Positions 8,970 to 19,080 are shown, counted from the first letter of the stretch. The stretch is DNA of 64,000 nt from Candidatus Competibacteraceae bacterium (GCA_016699715.1 CP065007.1:310001-374000), one strand, 5' to 3'. The notes: generated by a model from the letters alone, not told the origin. Numbers and translations are program-made.

Positions 8970-11360
8970 ATGCGGAAAATTTCCTGTTTTATGCGTTTCC
9001 TGTTTCCTGTTCTGCTAGTAGGTGCATTTTTGCTGATGGCGCCACCCTCACGGGCAACAGAACCGACGCCACCCTCTTCTCCAATGTTCCAACCGTTACC
9101 TTTTACTGGAGGAGCATTCGCCGTAGTCGTGGACGATATGGACATGGATGGTCACAGCGATTTGATTGTGACCAATCGCGATGCGGAAACGGTACAGGTG
9201 CTTTACCAGAAAGCGCCACGCCAGTTCGAAGCTGGACCGATCACGAAAGTATTGGGGTTCCATGCTAACGAGTTGACTCGTCTGCCCGGGAACGAACATC
9301 GCTATGTGCTGAATGCCGAGGGTGACGGGCAGTTGAAAGTGCTGGCGCCGGACGGCAAGGAGGGATTGCGGGAAATCGCGAACCGGCCGCAAGGCGGATC
9401 GTTTGCGACTACGGCGTTTTCCTGGCCGAATTGGGGTACATCGCTGGCCGTAATGCCATATCAAGGCCCCGGCTGGACCATGCTAAAAAATTTTCAGGCT
9501 GACACCGCAGGTGTAGATGCGGAATATACCTTGGGAGTACCACAGCACAGCGTCCCAGGTGCGGTGACCGCCGCTGATATTGATGGCGATGGTATTGTGG
9601 AACTACTGTATACCACCCGGAATTCACGAACCCTATGGCGAGTCGATTACCCCAAGGACGGCCAACTTCCCAAGCCAGTGATGGTCTGGACGGCGCCGGT
9701 TGGCGCGCCCCGCCATGTGGTGGTGGCGGATTTGAATGGTGATGGCGCGCTCGATATTTTACTGCCCTTGGAATCAGAACGCCGGATTGCGGTGCTTTTA
9801 AACGAGGGTAATGGCCATTTCACGCCGGGGCCGGAACTGCTGGTTCCTGGTCAGGCTTGGGGGCCTGCTTTTTTGGCGATAGCCAAGGTCAAGGATGAAA
9901 GCTGGCTGCTAGTAACCGATACCGAGCAGTCACTGGTGTTTTACCGGATTGAAACCGGCAGCCCCTATCAATATAAAACGATTGAAATACCGTTGAATGG
10001 TAGCGTCAAGCATCTGAAGCTACAGGATGTGGACGGCGACGGTGAGATTGACTTGGTCGTGGTACTTAGCAAGCTCAAAGATTCACTACAAATTCTATAT
10101 GGGCCGCTCTGGCGGGAAGTAACAAATTTGGAGAATACAAAATCCGTCGCCGAGGTTATGCCTAATCAGACAGTAGGACGGGAGGACGATCGTGCGGATC
10201 CGGCTTCGTCCACCAAACGTAATATCGCGCTGGCCGTTGATCCTGCTTATGTTTTGGCTCATGTGGGCGATCATGCGATCACTATTAAAGACCTGCGAGA
10301 ATTCGGTTTACAAGGTGGATTTGGTCAGGAATTGCAAACTCAGGTGGGTCAAATCCAGATTCTACGACTTCTAATTGAGGAAGAGTTGCTCAGGAAAGCG
10401 ATTGAACGGGAGAGGCCGACTTTAAAGTTAGTATCACAGGAAGGATATATCGCGGGCCTGCAGTTGCTTGGGGATCGGTATTTTCCGGTGCCGCCACCGC
10501 CGGATGAGACCGTGTTGCGAGCTTATTACGATGCAAACCGAGAGCAGTTCGGTATCCCCGAACTAGTCCGACTGGTACAAATCCAATTCCGCAACGACCG
10601 CGATCAATCGGGAGGTCCCACAGCCCGACAACGGGCCGAACAGGCCATGCGGCGGCTTGAGACAGGAGAAGATTTTTCCAAGGTTGCGGCAGAATTGACC
10701 GAAAATCCGCGTGCCCGCGATACTGGAGCGGAACGGGGTTTTGTCGCTCGCAACGCCGAGCCTTGGTTGCGGGACGCCGTGCGCGGTTTGCAGCCCGGTC
10801 AGCGTACCGGTATCGTGCAGTCGCCGGTGGGTTATGAACTATTGTTGATGACCGACTGGCGGGCGCCTTTGATCGCTGCTTTTGAGACGGTGCGCGCCAA
10901 GGTCACGGCGCAATGGCAGGTAGAACAGCAACGGCAGGCGCGAGATCGCTATCTAAAAACATTAGCCCAGGAATTTGGGGTTGTCGTGAACGAGAAAACG
11001 CTGGAACAGGCGAATCCGTCCCAGGTTCAGTCGGGCGAACCGCTGGAGCATAGAGTCCATCGTTACTGGGCCGCCCGTTCAATTAATGACCTCCAGACCG
11101 TGTATAGCCTAGAGGCAGCGGCTCGACCCGGTGGCTGGCTGACGCCCGATCAGTACCGACAGATCGGCGGACTGCCGGTTCGCGAGGTCCAGATTCTAGA
11201 GATAAAAGTGGATGGTGAGCGAGCCTCAGTCAAGCTTCAGGGTAAAATCGAGGTTGGGTCACTCGGCTGGACTCAGCAGACTCTCACCGAGGAATGGGTC
11301 TTGATTGATGGCGAGTGGTACCACCAAACCCCTAAGCCTCAAACTCAGAATAAATCTTGA
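8970..11360 (+). CDS. Secreted FG-GAP/VCBS repeat - parvulin isomerase - NTF2-like fusion protein
   Basis: Encodes 796 residues. The ATG at 8970 is chosen because GAGGG sits seven bases upstream and a signal peptide follows (cleavage near PPSRA, residue 29). ATGs at 8949 and 8964 are possible. Residues 50-390 hold FG-GAP/VCBS-type calcium loops: DDMDMDGHSDL, ADIDGDGIVELL, ADLNGDGALDIL and QDVDGDGEIDLV. Residues about 425-640 are a SurA/PrsA-like chaperone helix region followed by a PpiC parvulin domain. Residues about 690-790 are an NTF2-like domain resembling the separate protein at 43099 (compare EWVLIDGEWYHQ with EIWLRKDGQWWHQ). It is probably a periplasmic or outer-membrane foldase for the exported proteins. 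The three-part fusion is unusual. Confidence 0.8.
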   Translation: MRKISCFMRFLFPVLLVGAFLLMAPPSRATEPTPPSSPMFQPLPFTGGAFAVVVDDMDMDGHSDLIVTNRDAETVQVLYQKAPRQFEAGPITKVLGFHANELTRLPGNEHRYVLNAEGDGQLKVLAPDGKEGLREIANRPQGGSFATTAFSWPNWGTSLAVMPYQGPGWTMLKNFQADTAGVDAEYTLGVPQHSVPGAVTAADIDGDGIVELLYTTRNSRTLWRVDYPKDGQLPKPVMVWTAPVGAPRHVVVADLNGDGALDILLPLESERRIAVLLNEGNGHFTPGPELLVPGQAWGPAFLAIAKVKDESWLLVTDTEQSLVFYRIETGSPYQYKTIEIPLNGSVKHLKLQDVDGDGEIDLVVVLSKLKDSLQILYGPLWREVTNLENTKSVAEVMPNQTVGREDDRADPASSTKRNIALAVDPAYVLAHVGDHAITIKDLREFGLQGGFGQELQTQVGQIQILRLLIEEELLRKAIERERPTLKLVSQEGYIAGLQLLGDRYFPVPPPPDETVLRAYYDANREQFGIPELVRLVQIQFRNDRDQSGGPTARQRAEQAMRRLETGEDFSKVAAELTENPRARDTGAERGFVARNAEPWLRDAVRGLQPGQRTGIVQSPVGYELLLMTDWRAPLIAAFETVRAKVTAQWQVEQQRQARDRYLKTLAQEFGVVVNEKTLEQANPSQVQSGEPLEHRVHRYWAARSINDLQTVYSLEAAARPGGWLTPDQYRQIGGLPVREVQILEIKVDGERASVKLQGKIEVGSLGWTQQTLTEEWVLIDGEWYHQTPKPQTQNKS

Positions 11361-11381
11361 GCGTCCAGGGTGCGATCAAGA

Positions 11382-14321
11382 ATGATGATGGATGAACCGA
11401 GTAAGATTCAGGTTGTGCTCGATCAGGCGAGTGGGCTGCTAGACCTGCACCGCTATGGGGAGGCGCACGGACTCTACGCCAGAATCTGTCAAGAAAATCC
11501 TAATGATGCTAGAGCATGGTCCGGTTTGGCGGTGACCTGTCTGCGGTTGCGGCGCTTTCCAGAATGCAGACAGGCTGTTGCCAAGGCACTAAGCTTGAAT
11601 TCACAACAAGTGCAACCGTATCTGATTGCGGCGGCGGCGGCGAGCCAGATGGGACGCTATGTGGAGGCTATCCAAGCGGCCGATGCTGCGCTGATCCTCG
11701 CGCCGGATCACCTTCAGGCGCTCAACAGTAAAGCGGGCGCGCTGCTTAGCCAGCAGCGTTACGCCGAAGTTCTGCCGCTGGCGGAGCGGGTTCTGCGGAA
11801 CGATCCAGCTAATACCACCGCGCAATTGAACCGTGGAGTGGCGCTGCACGGCATGGGGCAGTCGCGGGTGGCGTTGGAAGTATTCGACCGGCTATTAGTA
11901 TCTACGCCTGACCATGCCAATGCGCTGATGAACCGCAGTTCGGTGTTGATTGCGCTGGAGTGCCCCGAGGAAGCAATCCAGGCGGCTGATGCCGCCTTGC
12001 GGATTCAGCCGGATGCAAGTATTGCCTTGCTTAACCGAACCGCTGCGTTGTTGAGTCTGCGCAAGCCTCAAGAAGCGCTGGCGACTGCGGATCGCTTGCT
12101 GCAACTGAAACCGCGTCATATCAAAGGGTTGATCAATAAGGCTGTTGCCTTGTTGGCGCTACGGAATTATGAGTCCTGTCTGACGACCCTGTGGACTGTA
12201 TTGACCTTCGATACCTTCAATCCAGATGCCCTAGAAGTCAAGGTACAGGCGCTGCTGGGTTTGAGCCGCTTTGCGGAAGCGCTGGCGGAAGGGCACAAGG
12301 CGTTGTCCCGATACCCTGATCGCTCGATGCTGAAGTTGGCCATGGCAAAAGCCCTGATGGGTTTGCAGCGTGTTGCCGAAGCGGAGTCCTGCCTGGATGC
12401 TGTGCTGGCGATCACGACTCACCAACCCGAGGCGGTATCGCTTAAGGCTGAGATTTTGTTTGGTCGCAACGAGTGGGATGCTGGCCGGACTTTGGTCGAA
12501 CAGGCGCTTATCGAACACCCGACAAACGCCTTACTTTGGACGGCAAAATCGGCCATTCTGCTGGCAACCGAGCATTACGCCGAAGCATTGGTTGTGGTCG
12601 AGAACGCTTTGGTGTTGGAGCCGAATCAAAACCAGGCCGCCATCAATCGAATCGCGGCCTTGAACGGCTTGCACCGTTTTGCCGAAGCGCTGGCGGGCGT
12701 ACGGGAATTGCTGGGGCGAGGTGTGCGCAATTGGCAGATCTATGCCAATCAAGCGGGGGCCTTGGCGGGATTGGAGCGGTTTGAAGAGGCGCGGCAAGCT
12801 TTTGCGACTGCCCGCGAGCTGGACGAAGACGCTTTCCGTGCCTTTCGGGGATGCCGTGAGGTTTATGGTATGCCGCCGGATGCATTGGTAGCTGATCCAG
12901 AGCCATGTGCTGAATACCTAGCCTTTAGGTTGAAGCGTTTGGAGCGGGGTGATTGGCGGGAATATGGAGCGACTATCGAGCGGGCACAGGACCTGATCGC
13001 GCAAATGCTTGCTGCGGAACAATCTACCCCGATCCCACCGTTTAAGTCATTGCTATTGCCTTTTTCACCCGGACTGACAATGGCTATCGCCCATAGTCGT
13101 GGCAAATTTCTAGCCGAGGGTATGGCAGCCGCGCGCCAGCAACTGGCGTTCTCTCATCCGGTGGTGGCTGCCGAGCGACTTAGAATTGGCTACGTATCGG
13201 CGGATTTTCGCAACCATCCCACCGCTCATCTGATGCGCGGTCTGTTCCGGTTGCACGACCGGAAACGTTTTGAAACTTACAGTTATGCTCTCTGTGGCGA
13301 TGACGGAAGTGATTACTACCAGCGCATCAAGACGGATGCGGATCGGTTCATGGATTTGGCCGGCGCGAGTAATGCCGATATTGCGGCGCGTATCCATGTT
13401 GATGGTATTCATATTCTGATCGATTTGATGGGGTATACAGCCTACGCTCGTTCGGAAGTCTTCGCTTTGCAGCCGGCTCCTGTGCAAGTCAGCTATCTGG
13501 GATATCCCGGTACTATGGGCGCACCCTTCATGCCCTACATCATTGTCGACCCCATTGTGCTACCAGAGGAATTACGACGCTGTTTCAGTGAAAATCCGAT
13601 TTATCTGCCCGAATGCTACCAGGTTAACGATCGCTGGCAGGAGATCGCTGAGACCGGTATCCGGCGAGTGGACCAGGATCTGCCGGAACAAGGTTTCATT
13701 TTCTGCTGTTTCAACCAAATTCAGAAGCTAGAACCGATCCTATTCTCGATCTGGATGCGTATCCTCCATCGTGTGCCCAACTCGGTACTGTGGCTGTACT
13801 CCGAAAACGAGGAGGCCCAGAATAATCTGCGGGTGACCGCTACTACCTGCGGGGTTGCTGGCGAGCGACTAGTGTTTGCCAAGCGTTTGTCCAAGGAACG
13901 CCATCTCGAACGCCACCGGCTGGCTGATTTATTCCTGGATACGCGTATTTATGGCGCTCACACCACGGCTAGCGATGCCCTGTGGGCCGGATTACCGGTA
14001 CTGACCTGCATGGGCGAGACGTTCCCGGCTCGGGTAGCCGCTAGCGTGTTGCAGGCGGTGGAAATGCCGGAACTGATCACCCATTCGCTGGAAGAATATG
14101 AGGAACGGGCAGTGCAGTTGGCGACCCGACCGGCGGATCTGGCGCTGCTACGGGACAAGCTGGCGTACAATCGCTTGCGAACCCCGCTGTTCGATACCGA
14201 GCGCTTTGTCCGGCATCTCGAGCGAGCCTATGAATTGATGTGGGACCGCCATGTGCGAGGACTGTCACCTGCTCCGCTGCATGTGCCGGCGTTGCCCGCT
14301 GTGGATCGTGGAAGCGCATGA
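11382..14321 (+). CDS. TPR-repeat protein with GT41 (O-GlcNAc transferase/SPINDLY-like) domain
   Basis: Encodes about 979 residues. A GTG at 11370 and ATGs at 11382, 11385 and 11388 are all possible starts. Residues 1-520 are tandem tetratricopeptide repeats of about 34 residues (recurring pattern A-L-x-L-x-P-x-x-x-x-A-L-x-x-x-A). Residues about 600-970 match the catalytic half of OGT-like GT41 enzymes: LRIGYVSADFRNHPTAHLM, IDLMGYT, APVQVSYLGYPGTMG, FCCFNQIQKLEP and LFLDTRIYGAHTTASDALWAGLPVLTCMG. Relatives transfer a sugar from a nucleotide sugar to Ser, Thr or Asn of proteins. It is cytoplasmic, with no signal peptide. It lies between the exported-protein genes and the ABC exporter, so it might glycosylate a surface protein, though a role in polysaccharide synthesis cannot be excluded. 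Confidence 0.88.
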   Translation: MMMDEPSKIQVVLDQASGLLDLHRYGEAHGLYARICQENPNDARAWSGLAVTCLRLRRFPECRQAVAKALSLNSQQVQPYLIAAAAASQMGRYVEAIQAADAALILAPDHLQALNSKAGALLSQQRYAEVLPLAERVLRNDPANTTAQLNRGVALHGMGQSRVALEVFDRLLVSTPDHANALMNRSSVLIALECPEEAIQAADAALRIQPDASIALLNRTAALLSLRKPQEALATADRLLQLKPRHIKGLINKAVALLALRNYESCLTTLWTVLTFDTFNPDALEVKVQALLGLSRFAEALAEGHKALSRYPDRSMLKLAMAKALMGLQRVAEAESCLDAVLAITTHQPEAVSLKAEILFGRNEWDAGRTLVEQALIEHPTNALLWTAKSAILLATEHYAEALVVVENALVLEPNQNQAAINRIAALNGLHRFAEALAGVRELLGRGVRNWQIYANQAGALAGLERFEEARQAFATARELDEDAFRAFRGCREVYGMPPDALVADPEPCAEYLAFRLKRLERGDWREYGATIERAQDLIAQMLAAEQSTPIPPFKSLLLPFSPGLTMAIAHSRGKFLAEGMAAARQQLAFSHPVVAAERLRIGYVSADFRNHPTAHLMRGLFRLHDRKRFETYSYALCGDDGSDYYQRIKTDADRFMDLAGASNADIAARIHVDGIHILIDLMGYTAYARSEVFALQPAPVQVSYLGYPGTMGAPFMPYIIVDPIVLPEELRRCFSENPIYLPECYQVNDRWQEIAETGIRRVDQDLPEQGFIFCCFNQIQKLEPILFSIWMRILHRVPNSVLWLYSENEEAQNNLRVTATTCGVAGERLVFAKRLSKERHLERHRLADLFLDTRIYGAHTTASDALWAGLPVLTCMGETFPARVAASVLQAVEMPELITHSLEEYEERAVQLATRPADLALLRDKLAYNRLRTPLFDTERFVRHLERAYELMWDRHVRGLSPAPLHVPALPAVDRGSA

Positions 14322-14361
14322 TTCCAGGTGCGTAGTTCTTAACTCATGGTTGGCTGAAGAC

Positions 14362-15225
14362 GTGTCGATTTGTAATTTGATCTCCTCGGCAAATTCAAAG
14401 CTTAGACTTGGTCAGGATTGGCTACTTTACCGGGTTTTACATGAATCCTGGTTGCAGCGTCAATTGTTCTTGAAACTGCTGAAGCGGGATTTTGCCGAGC
14501 GTTACCAGGGCTCCTATCTAGGGCTGTTCTGGTCGCTGCTGCTACCACTATTGTCGCTGCTGGTGTTTACCTTCTTTTTCGGCATGATCTTCAAGCTCCG
14601 TTGGGGTGATCGTGGCAGCAGTTCATTGAGCGAATTGGCGTTGATTCTGTTCGTCGGCATGACACTTTACAACTTTTTGGCTGAATGCCTCAGCCGCGCC
14701 CCTGGCCTTATTTTAGCGCACCAGAATTACGTCAAAAATGTTATTTTTCCACTGGAGATGTTGCCAACAGTGATGGTTACCTCCGCTCTGTTGACGCTAA
14801 CCGTCACATTGTTTGTGATTCTATCGCTGCAAGAGGTTTTGGGTAGTGGTTTGACTTGGACAGTATTGCTATTGCCGGTCATGATGCTGCCACTGTTGTT
14901 GCTTGCGCTGGGTCTGAGCTGGTTTTTAGCTGCTTTGGGAGTGTACATCCGTGATATCCAGCAGCTGATTGTGCCACTGGTGCAATTGCTGATGTTTATG
15001 AGTCCGGTATTTTATCCGATCAGCGCCCTGCCAGCATCTGTTCGATACTGGTTTCAATTGAATCCGCTGGCGCTGGTGATCGAGCAGACTCGGGGAATTA
15101 TTCTGTTTGGCCAACCACCGGTTTGGGTGCACTATCTATTGTGTCTGGGCATGGGATTGCTGGTGGCGCTGCTGGGTGCCTATTGGTTCGCTCGGACGCG
15201 CAAGGGATTCGCCGATGTCCTCTGA
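14362..15225 (+). CDS. wzm: ABC-2 polysaccharide export permease (Wzm/KpsM type), first copy
   Basis: Encodes about 287 residues from a GTG at 14362. The frame is open further upstream to 14251, overlapping the previous gene, and no start has a convincing Shine-Dalgarno, so the start is uncertain. Residues LKLLKRDFAERYQGSYLGLFWSL form the amphipathic entry typical of ABC-2 O-antigen permeases, followed by about six membrane helices. The conserved MSPVFYP and NPLALVIEQTR motifs precede the last helices. It overlaps the start of wzt (15215), so the two subunits are probably co-translated. It would move an undecaprenyl-linked glycan across the inner membrane. Confidence 0.88.
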   Translation: MSICNLISSANSKLRLGQDWLLYRVLHESWLQRQLFLKLLKRDFAERYQGSYLGLFWSLLLPLLSLLVFTFFFGMIFKLRWGDRGSSSLSELALILFVGMTLYNFLAECLSRAPGLILAHQNYVKNVIFPLEMLPTVMVTSALLTLTVTLFVILSLQEVLGSGLTWTVLLLPVMMLPLLLLALGLSWFLAALGVYIRDIQQLIVPLVQLLMFMSPVFYPISALPASVRYWFQLNPLALVIEQTRGIILFGQPPVWVHYLLCLGMGLLVALLGAYWFARTRKGFADVL

Positions 15226-16624
15226 GCCTGCCATCGACCGCTTGACTGAAGATCAGGCTGTAATCGAAGTGTACGAGGTGGGAAAGTGCTATCAGATCTA
15301 TGAGCGGCCACAGGATCGCTTGAAGCAAATGCTGTGGCGTGGCCAGCGCCGCTACTACCATGAGTTTTGGGCATTGCGGAACGTGTCGTTCACGGTTCAG
15401 CACGGTCAAACATTCGGAGTGATTGGTCGAAACGGATCTGGCAAATCGACTTTGCTCAAAATGCTCTGCGGCACCTTGGCTCTGACCACGGGAACATTGG
15501 AGGTGCGAGGTCGGGTGGCGGCGCTGCTGGAGTTGGGAACCGGTTTCAATCCAGAGTTTACCGGTCGCGAGAACGTTTATCTAAACGCTGCGATTCTTGG
15601 CCTCAATGACGCGGAAATCGAACGCTACCTACCCGAGATTCTGGCCTTTGCCGACATTGGCGAATTTATCGATCAGCCAGTGAAGACCTATTCTAGCGGC
15701 ATGGCGGTACGGTTGGCCTTTGCCGTTGCTGCTCATGTCCGCACCGATATCTTGGTTATTGACGAGGCGTTAGCGGTTGGCGATATGTTTTTCGTGCAAA
15801 AATGTATGCGCTTTCTCCGCAAGTTTCAGAAGCGTGGCACGCTGTTTTTTGTCAGCCACGACACTGCGGCGGTGGTTAACCTCTGCGATCATGTACTGTG
15901 GCTGGAGCACGGTCAAATGCGCGAGTTGGGTCCAGCCAAGGAAGTTTGCGAGCACTACCTGGCGACTTTGCGCGAATCCCAGGGCGTGGATGTTTCGATG
16001 GCGCGAGCGTCGCGACAGTCTGCCACCGAAACAGCTTTACAGATTCCGTTGGAGCGAGTGGATCGGCGGTTAGCGTTTTTGAATCAGACCCAATTTCGTA
16101 ACGATCTAGAATTATTCGAGTTCCACCGTGAAGTGGAGGGTTACGGCACTGGGGCAATCCAGATCGAAGACGTTCATTTTGAAGACGAGCAGGGTCGAGT
16201 TCTGTGCTGGACCGTCGGTGGCGAGCGAATTGCCTTGGTTGTACATGTCCGAGTTCTAGTTAATCTGGATGCTCCCATCATCGGTTTTTTTATCAAAGAC
16301 CGGCTTGGTCAAAACCTGTTCGGGGATAATACCTATCTGGCTTATGCTACCAATCCTCTACCGGTATTAGCCGGCCAGTACCTCAGTACATGTTTTACCT
16401 TTCATATGCCGATATTGCCGGTCGGTGATTACGCTGTGGACATCGCGGCGGCTTCTGGTACCCAGCAGGAGCATATCACTCATTGTTGGTGTAATGATGT
16501 GTTGGTTTTCAAGTCCCATGCCAGTAGTGTTCATCAAGGATTAGTGGGTATTCCGATGCTGAATATCGAGATGAAAATTACCCAACATGAGATTTCGGGA
16601 CTGGTTCAGGGACGGTCCACATGA
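15215..16624 (+). CDS. wzt: ABC polysaccharide export ATPase with C-terminal glycan-binding domain (Wzt type)
   Basis: Encodes 469 residues. The ATG at 15215 lies inside the end of wzm. Residues 1-245 are the nucleotide-binding domain, with Walker A GRNGSGKST (near 71), signature YSSGM (near 160), Walker B ILVIDEA (near 180) and a switch His in FFVSHD. Residues about 300-450 form a beta-rich extension of the Wzt C-terminal type, which in O9a-like systems recognises the modified non-reducing end of the finished chain. The extension implies that this exporter is selective for a capped glycan. The stop overlaps the next glycosyltransferase start (ATGA at 16621). Confidence 0.9.
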   Translation: MSSEPAIDRLTEDQAVIEVYEVGKCYQIYERPQDRLKQMLWRGQRRYYHEFWALRNVSFTVQHGQTFGVIGRNGSGKSTLLKMLCGTLALTTGTLEVRGRVAALLELGTGFNPEFTGRENVYLNAAILGLNDAEIERYLPEILAFADIGEFIDQPVKTYSSGMAVRLAFAVAAHVRTDILVIDEALAVGDMFFVQKCMRFLRKFQKRGTLFFVSHDTAAVVNLCDHVLWLEHGQMRELGPAKEVCEHYLATLRESQGVDVSMARASRQSATETALQIPLERVDRRLAFLNQTQFRNDLELFEFHREVEGYGTGAIQIEDVHFEDEQGRVLCWTVGGERIALVVHVRVLVNLDAPIIGFFIKDRLGQNLFGDNTYLAYATNPLPVLAGQYLSTCFTFHMPILPVGDYAVDIAAASGTQQEHITHCWCNDVLVFKSHASSVHQGLVGIPMLNIEMKITQHEISGLVQGRST

Positions 16625-19080
16625 CCACCAGCCTTGAGTCTTCCGTGGTAGATATCATTATCCCGGTTTATCGTGGACTCGATGAAACCCGGCGCTGCCT
16701 GGAAAGTGTGCTGGCATTTCAGCAGCAAACCACTTGCGAAGTTGTGATAATTAATGATTATAGCCCGGAGCCTGATCTAACAGATTTTTTGCGGCAACAG
16801 GCTGAAACTGGTGCCTTGACCTTGCTGGAAAACCCTACCAATACCGGTTTCGTCAACACCGTCAACCGTGGCATGATGCTGCATTCTGACCGTGATGTAG
16901 TGCTGCTCAATAGCGATACCCAAGTCCATGGTGATTGGTTGGATCGATTGCGCCGTTGTGCCTATAGCGATCCACAAATTGGTACGGCGACACCCTTTTC
17001 CAATAATGCTACTATTTGCAGCTACCCACATTTTTGCGAAGATAATTTATTTTTTCCTACTGAAAATAGACTAGCGGAACTAGATATTTTATTTGCGGAA
17101 ATCAATGCCGGGCTTCATGTAGAGATTCCTACAGCAGTCGGTTTCTGCATGTATATCACGCGGCGTTGTATTGAGCGAGTTGGCTACTTTGACGCACAAC
17201 GCTTCGGTCGCGGTTATGGCGAGGAAAACGATTTTTGTCTACGTGGTAATGAGATTGGATTCAAACATCTGCTCTGTGGTGATGTTTTTGTCTATCACTG
17301 CGGCGCGGTATCCTTTGGGCCAGAGCATCCGTTTTTAGCCCGCCACGCTGTGGAACAGCTTAATGTTCTCTATCCTTCCTACGATCAGTTAATTGCATCC
17401 CATGTTGCAATGGATCCAGCGAGGCTACTGCGCAGGCGTATTGATTGGGCACGGATCACAAGAGTTAGTAGACCTCGTTTATTGTTTGTTACTCACCAAC
17501 TTGGTGGTGGCACGGAAAAGCATGTCCGAGATTTGGCATACATGCTTGAATCTCAATTTGAAGTGTTGATTTTAAACCCGAATGCTGGAGATAAAATAAC
17601 TTTAGAGTGGGCCAAGAGAGGAGAAGAGTTTAGATTATATTTTGCAATGCCGATGGCATTTGAAGGTTTGGTTGGACTGCTTCAAAAAGCGGCCATAATA
17701 CGTATTCATTTCCATCATTTAATTGGCCATCATCCCTTGATCGCCACGTTACCCCATAAACTGGGAATACCCTACGACTATACATTACATGATTATTTTC
17801 CAATTTGTCCTCAATTCAATCTGACATTGCCTGATGGGCGTTATTGCGGTGAACCGAATGTAGATGGTTGTAACGCGTGTTTGAAGGAACGTCCTCCTCA
17901 TTGGCGACTTGATATTATTGCTTGGCGCGACTATTTTTATAAATTCCTAATGGATGCGGAACGGATTATCGGTCCTTCTTGGGATGTGATCAATCGTATT
18001 AAAAAGTATATACCTGAAGCAAACTATAAGTATTTGCCTCATCCAGAGATTCGTACGGCCAAAATATTGGTTTTGGGGATGATGTCACCTGCGAAAGGTA
18101 TATTTCAGCTAGAATCATGTGTGCGAGATGCTAAAAAGCGAAGTTTGCCACTGTTTTTCAGGGTATTGGGTTTTCCTTATTATGAAAAGTTGCCTATTGA
18201 TGCAGTAAATAGTAGCAATAAGAATATGCCAATCTCATTTAGTGGGCCTTATACGGATAGTGATCTCTCAGCGCTTGTTGTTTCCGAGCATGCGGATATA
18301 ATCTACTTCCCAGCACAGTGGCCTGAGACCTATTCTTATACTCTAAGCGCTGCATTGCGTTCTAAGCTGCCAATAGTAGCACCCAAGCTAGGTGCCTTTA
18401 TCGAACGTTTAAAAGATTACCCAGATGCGTACTTGGTCGAATGGGATGTTTCTCCTCAAATTGTGAATGATTTGCTGCTTGATATTATGGCAGGAAGGCA
18501 GTCTGTAGCAGAGAGATCCAAGCTGGGTTTTGGAGCTGTGAACTGCGATGCATACTTGGAACGGTACACAGATTTCATGAGCAGATCTATATCAGTTAAT
18601 ATGCTCAGTCAGTTAACCCCTAATGAATTGAAAGCTGAGTATGTCTATCAAGAATGGACTGGGTCAGTTGTTGATAATTTGGGACGCAGCCAGCTGATTG
18701 ATATTATTAAAAACTTGGTTGGTTTACCTGTTGGGGGTATTTTAACTAAATTAGAGATAGAGACATGGTGGAATGTCCACTTGGCTAGACAGGAAACACT
18801 GCTTGCTCAATTAGCTGACAAAAAGCGGATACTGGCCGATAAGGAGCAGGCGCTGGCCGATAAGGAGCAGGCGCTGGCCGATAAGGAGCAGGCGCTGGTT
18901 CAGTTAAATCAGCGCCTCGTGAAGCAGCAACAGGAGATCGAGCATGGGCGACAATACATCGAAATGCTACGGCAAAAAGCGGGGGAGTTTGAGAAAATTA
19001 TTAAGGAGATCTACTCATCGACTTCTTGGCGGCTGACCCGGCCAGTACGCTGGTTAGGTCAATGGCGCCAACGATTTTAG
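16621..19080 (+). CDS. Two-domain glycosyltransferase (GT2 then GT4-like) with coiled-coil tail
   Basis: Encodes 819 residues. Residues 8-270 are a GT2 (GT-A) domain: VDIIIPVYRGLDETRRCLESV, a DXD-like LLNSDTQ, and the acceptor region GRGYGEENDFCLRG. Residues about 287-680 are a GT-B/GT4-like domain opening with LLFVTHQLGGGTEKH and containing PETYSYTLSAALRSKLPIV. Residues about 720-795 are a coiled coil, including three identical heptads LADKEQA encoded by three perfect 21-bp copies (18832-18894). The C-terminus has the motif STSWRLTRPVRWLG, also found in the protein at 20399. It probably adds two sugars to the exported glycan. The 3' two thirds are AT-richer than the 5' part, suggesting a recombinant gene. 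Confidence 0.87.
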   Translation: MTTSLESSVVDIIIPVYRGLDETRRCLESVLAFQQQTTCEVVIINDYSPEPDLTDFLRQQAETGALTLLENPTNTGFVNTVNRGMMLHSDRDVVLLNSDTQVHGDWLDRLRRCAYSDPQIGTATPFSNNATICSYPHFCEDNLFFPTENRLAELDILFAEINAGLHVEIPTAVGFCMYITRRCIERVGYFDAQRFGRGYGEENDFCLRGNEIGFKHLLCGDVFVYHCGAVSFGPEHPFLARHAVEQLNVLYPSYDQLIASHVAMDPARLLRRRIDWARITRVSRPRLLFVTHQLGGGTEKHVRDLAYMLESQFEVLILNPNAGDKITLEWAKRGEEFRLYFAMPMAFEGLVGLLQKAAIIRIHFHHLIGHHPLIATLPHKLGIPYDYTLHDYFPICPQFNLTLPDGRYCGEPNVDGCNACLKERPPHWRLDIIAWRDYFYKFLMDAERIIGPSWDVINRIKKYIPEANYKYLPHPEIRTAKILVLGMMSPAKGIFQLESCVRDAKKRSLPLFFRVLGFPYYEKLPIDAVNSSNKNMPISFSGPYTDSDLSALVVSEHADIIYFPAQWPETYSYTLSAALRSKLPIVAPKLGAFIERLKDYPDAYLVEWDVSPQIVNDLLLDIMAGRQSVAERSKLGFGAVNCDAYLERYTDFMSRSISVNMLSQLTPNELKAEYVYQEWTGSVVDNLGRSQLIDIIKNLVGLPVGGILTKLEIETWWNVHLARQETLLAQLADKKRILADKEQALADKEQALADKEQALVQLNQRLVKQQQEIEHGRQYIEMLRQKAGEFEKIIKEIYSSTSWRLTRPVRWLGQWRQRF
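18832..18894 (+). repeat. Three perfect 21-bp tandem repeats in a coiled coil
   Basis: The unit CTGGCCGATAAGGAGCAGGC plus a final G occurs three times in a row and encodes LADKEQA. Each unit is exactly one coiled-coil heptad, so copy-number change would keep both frame and heptad register. Confidence 0.95.
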
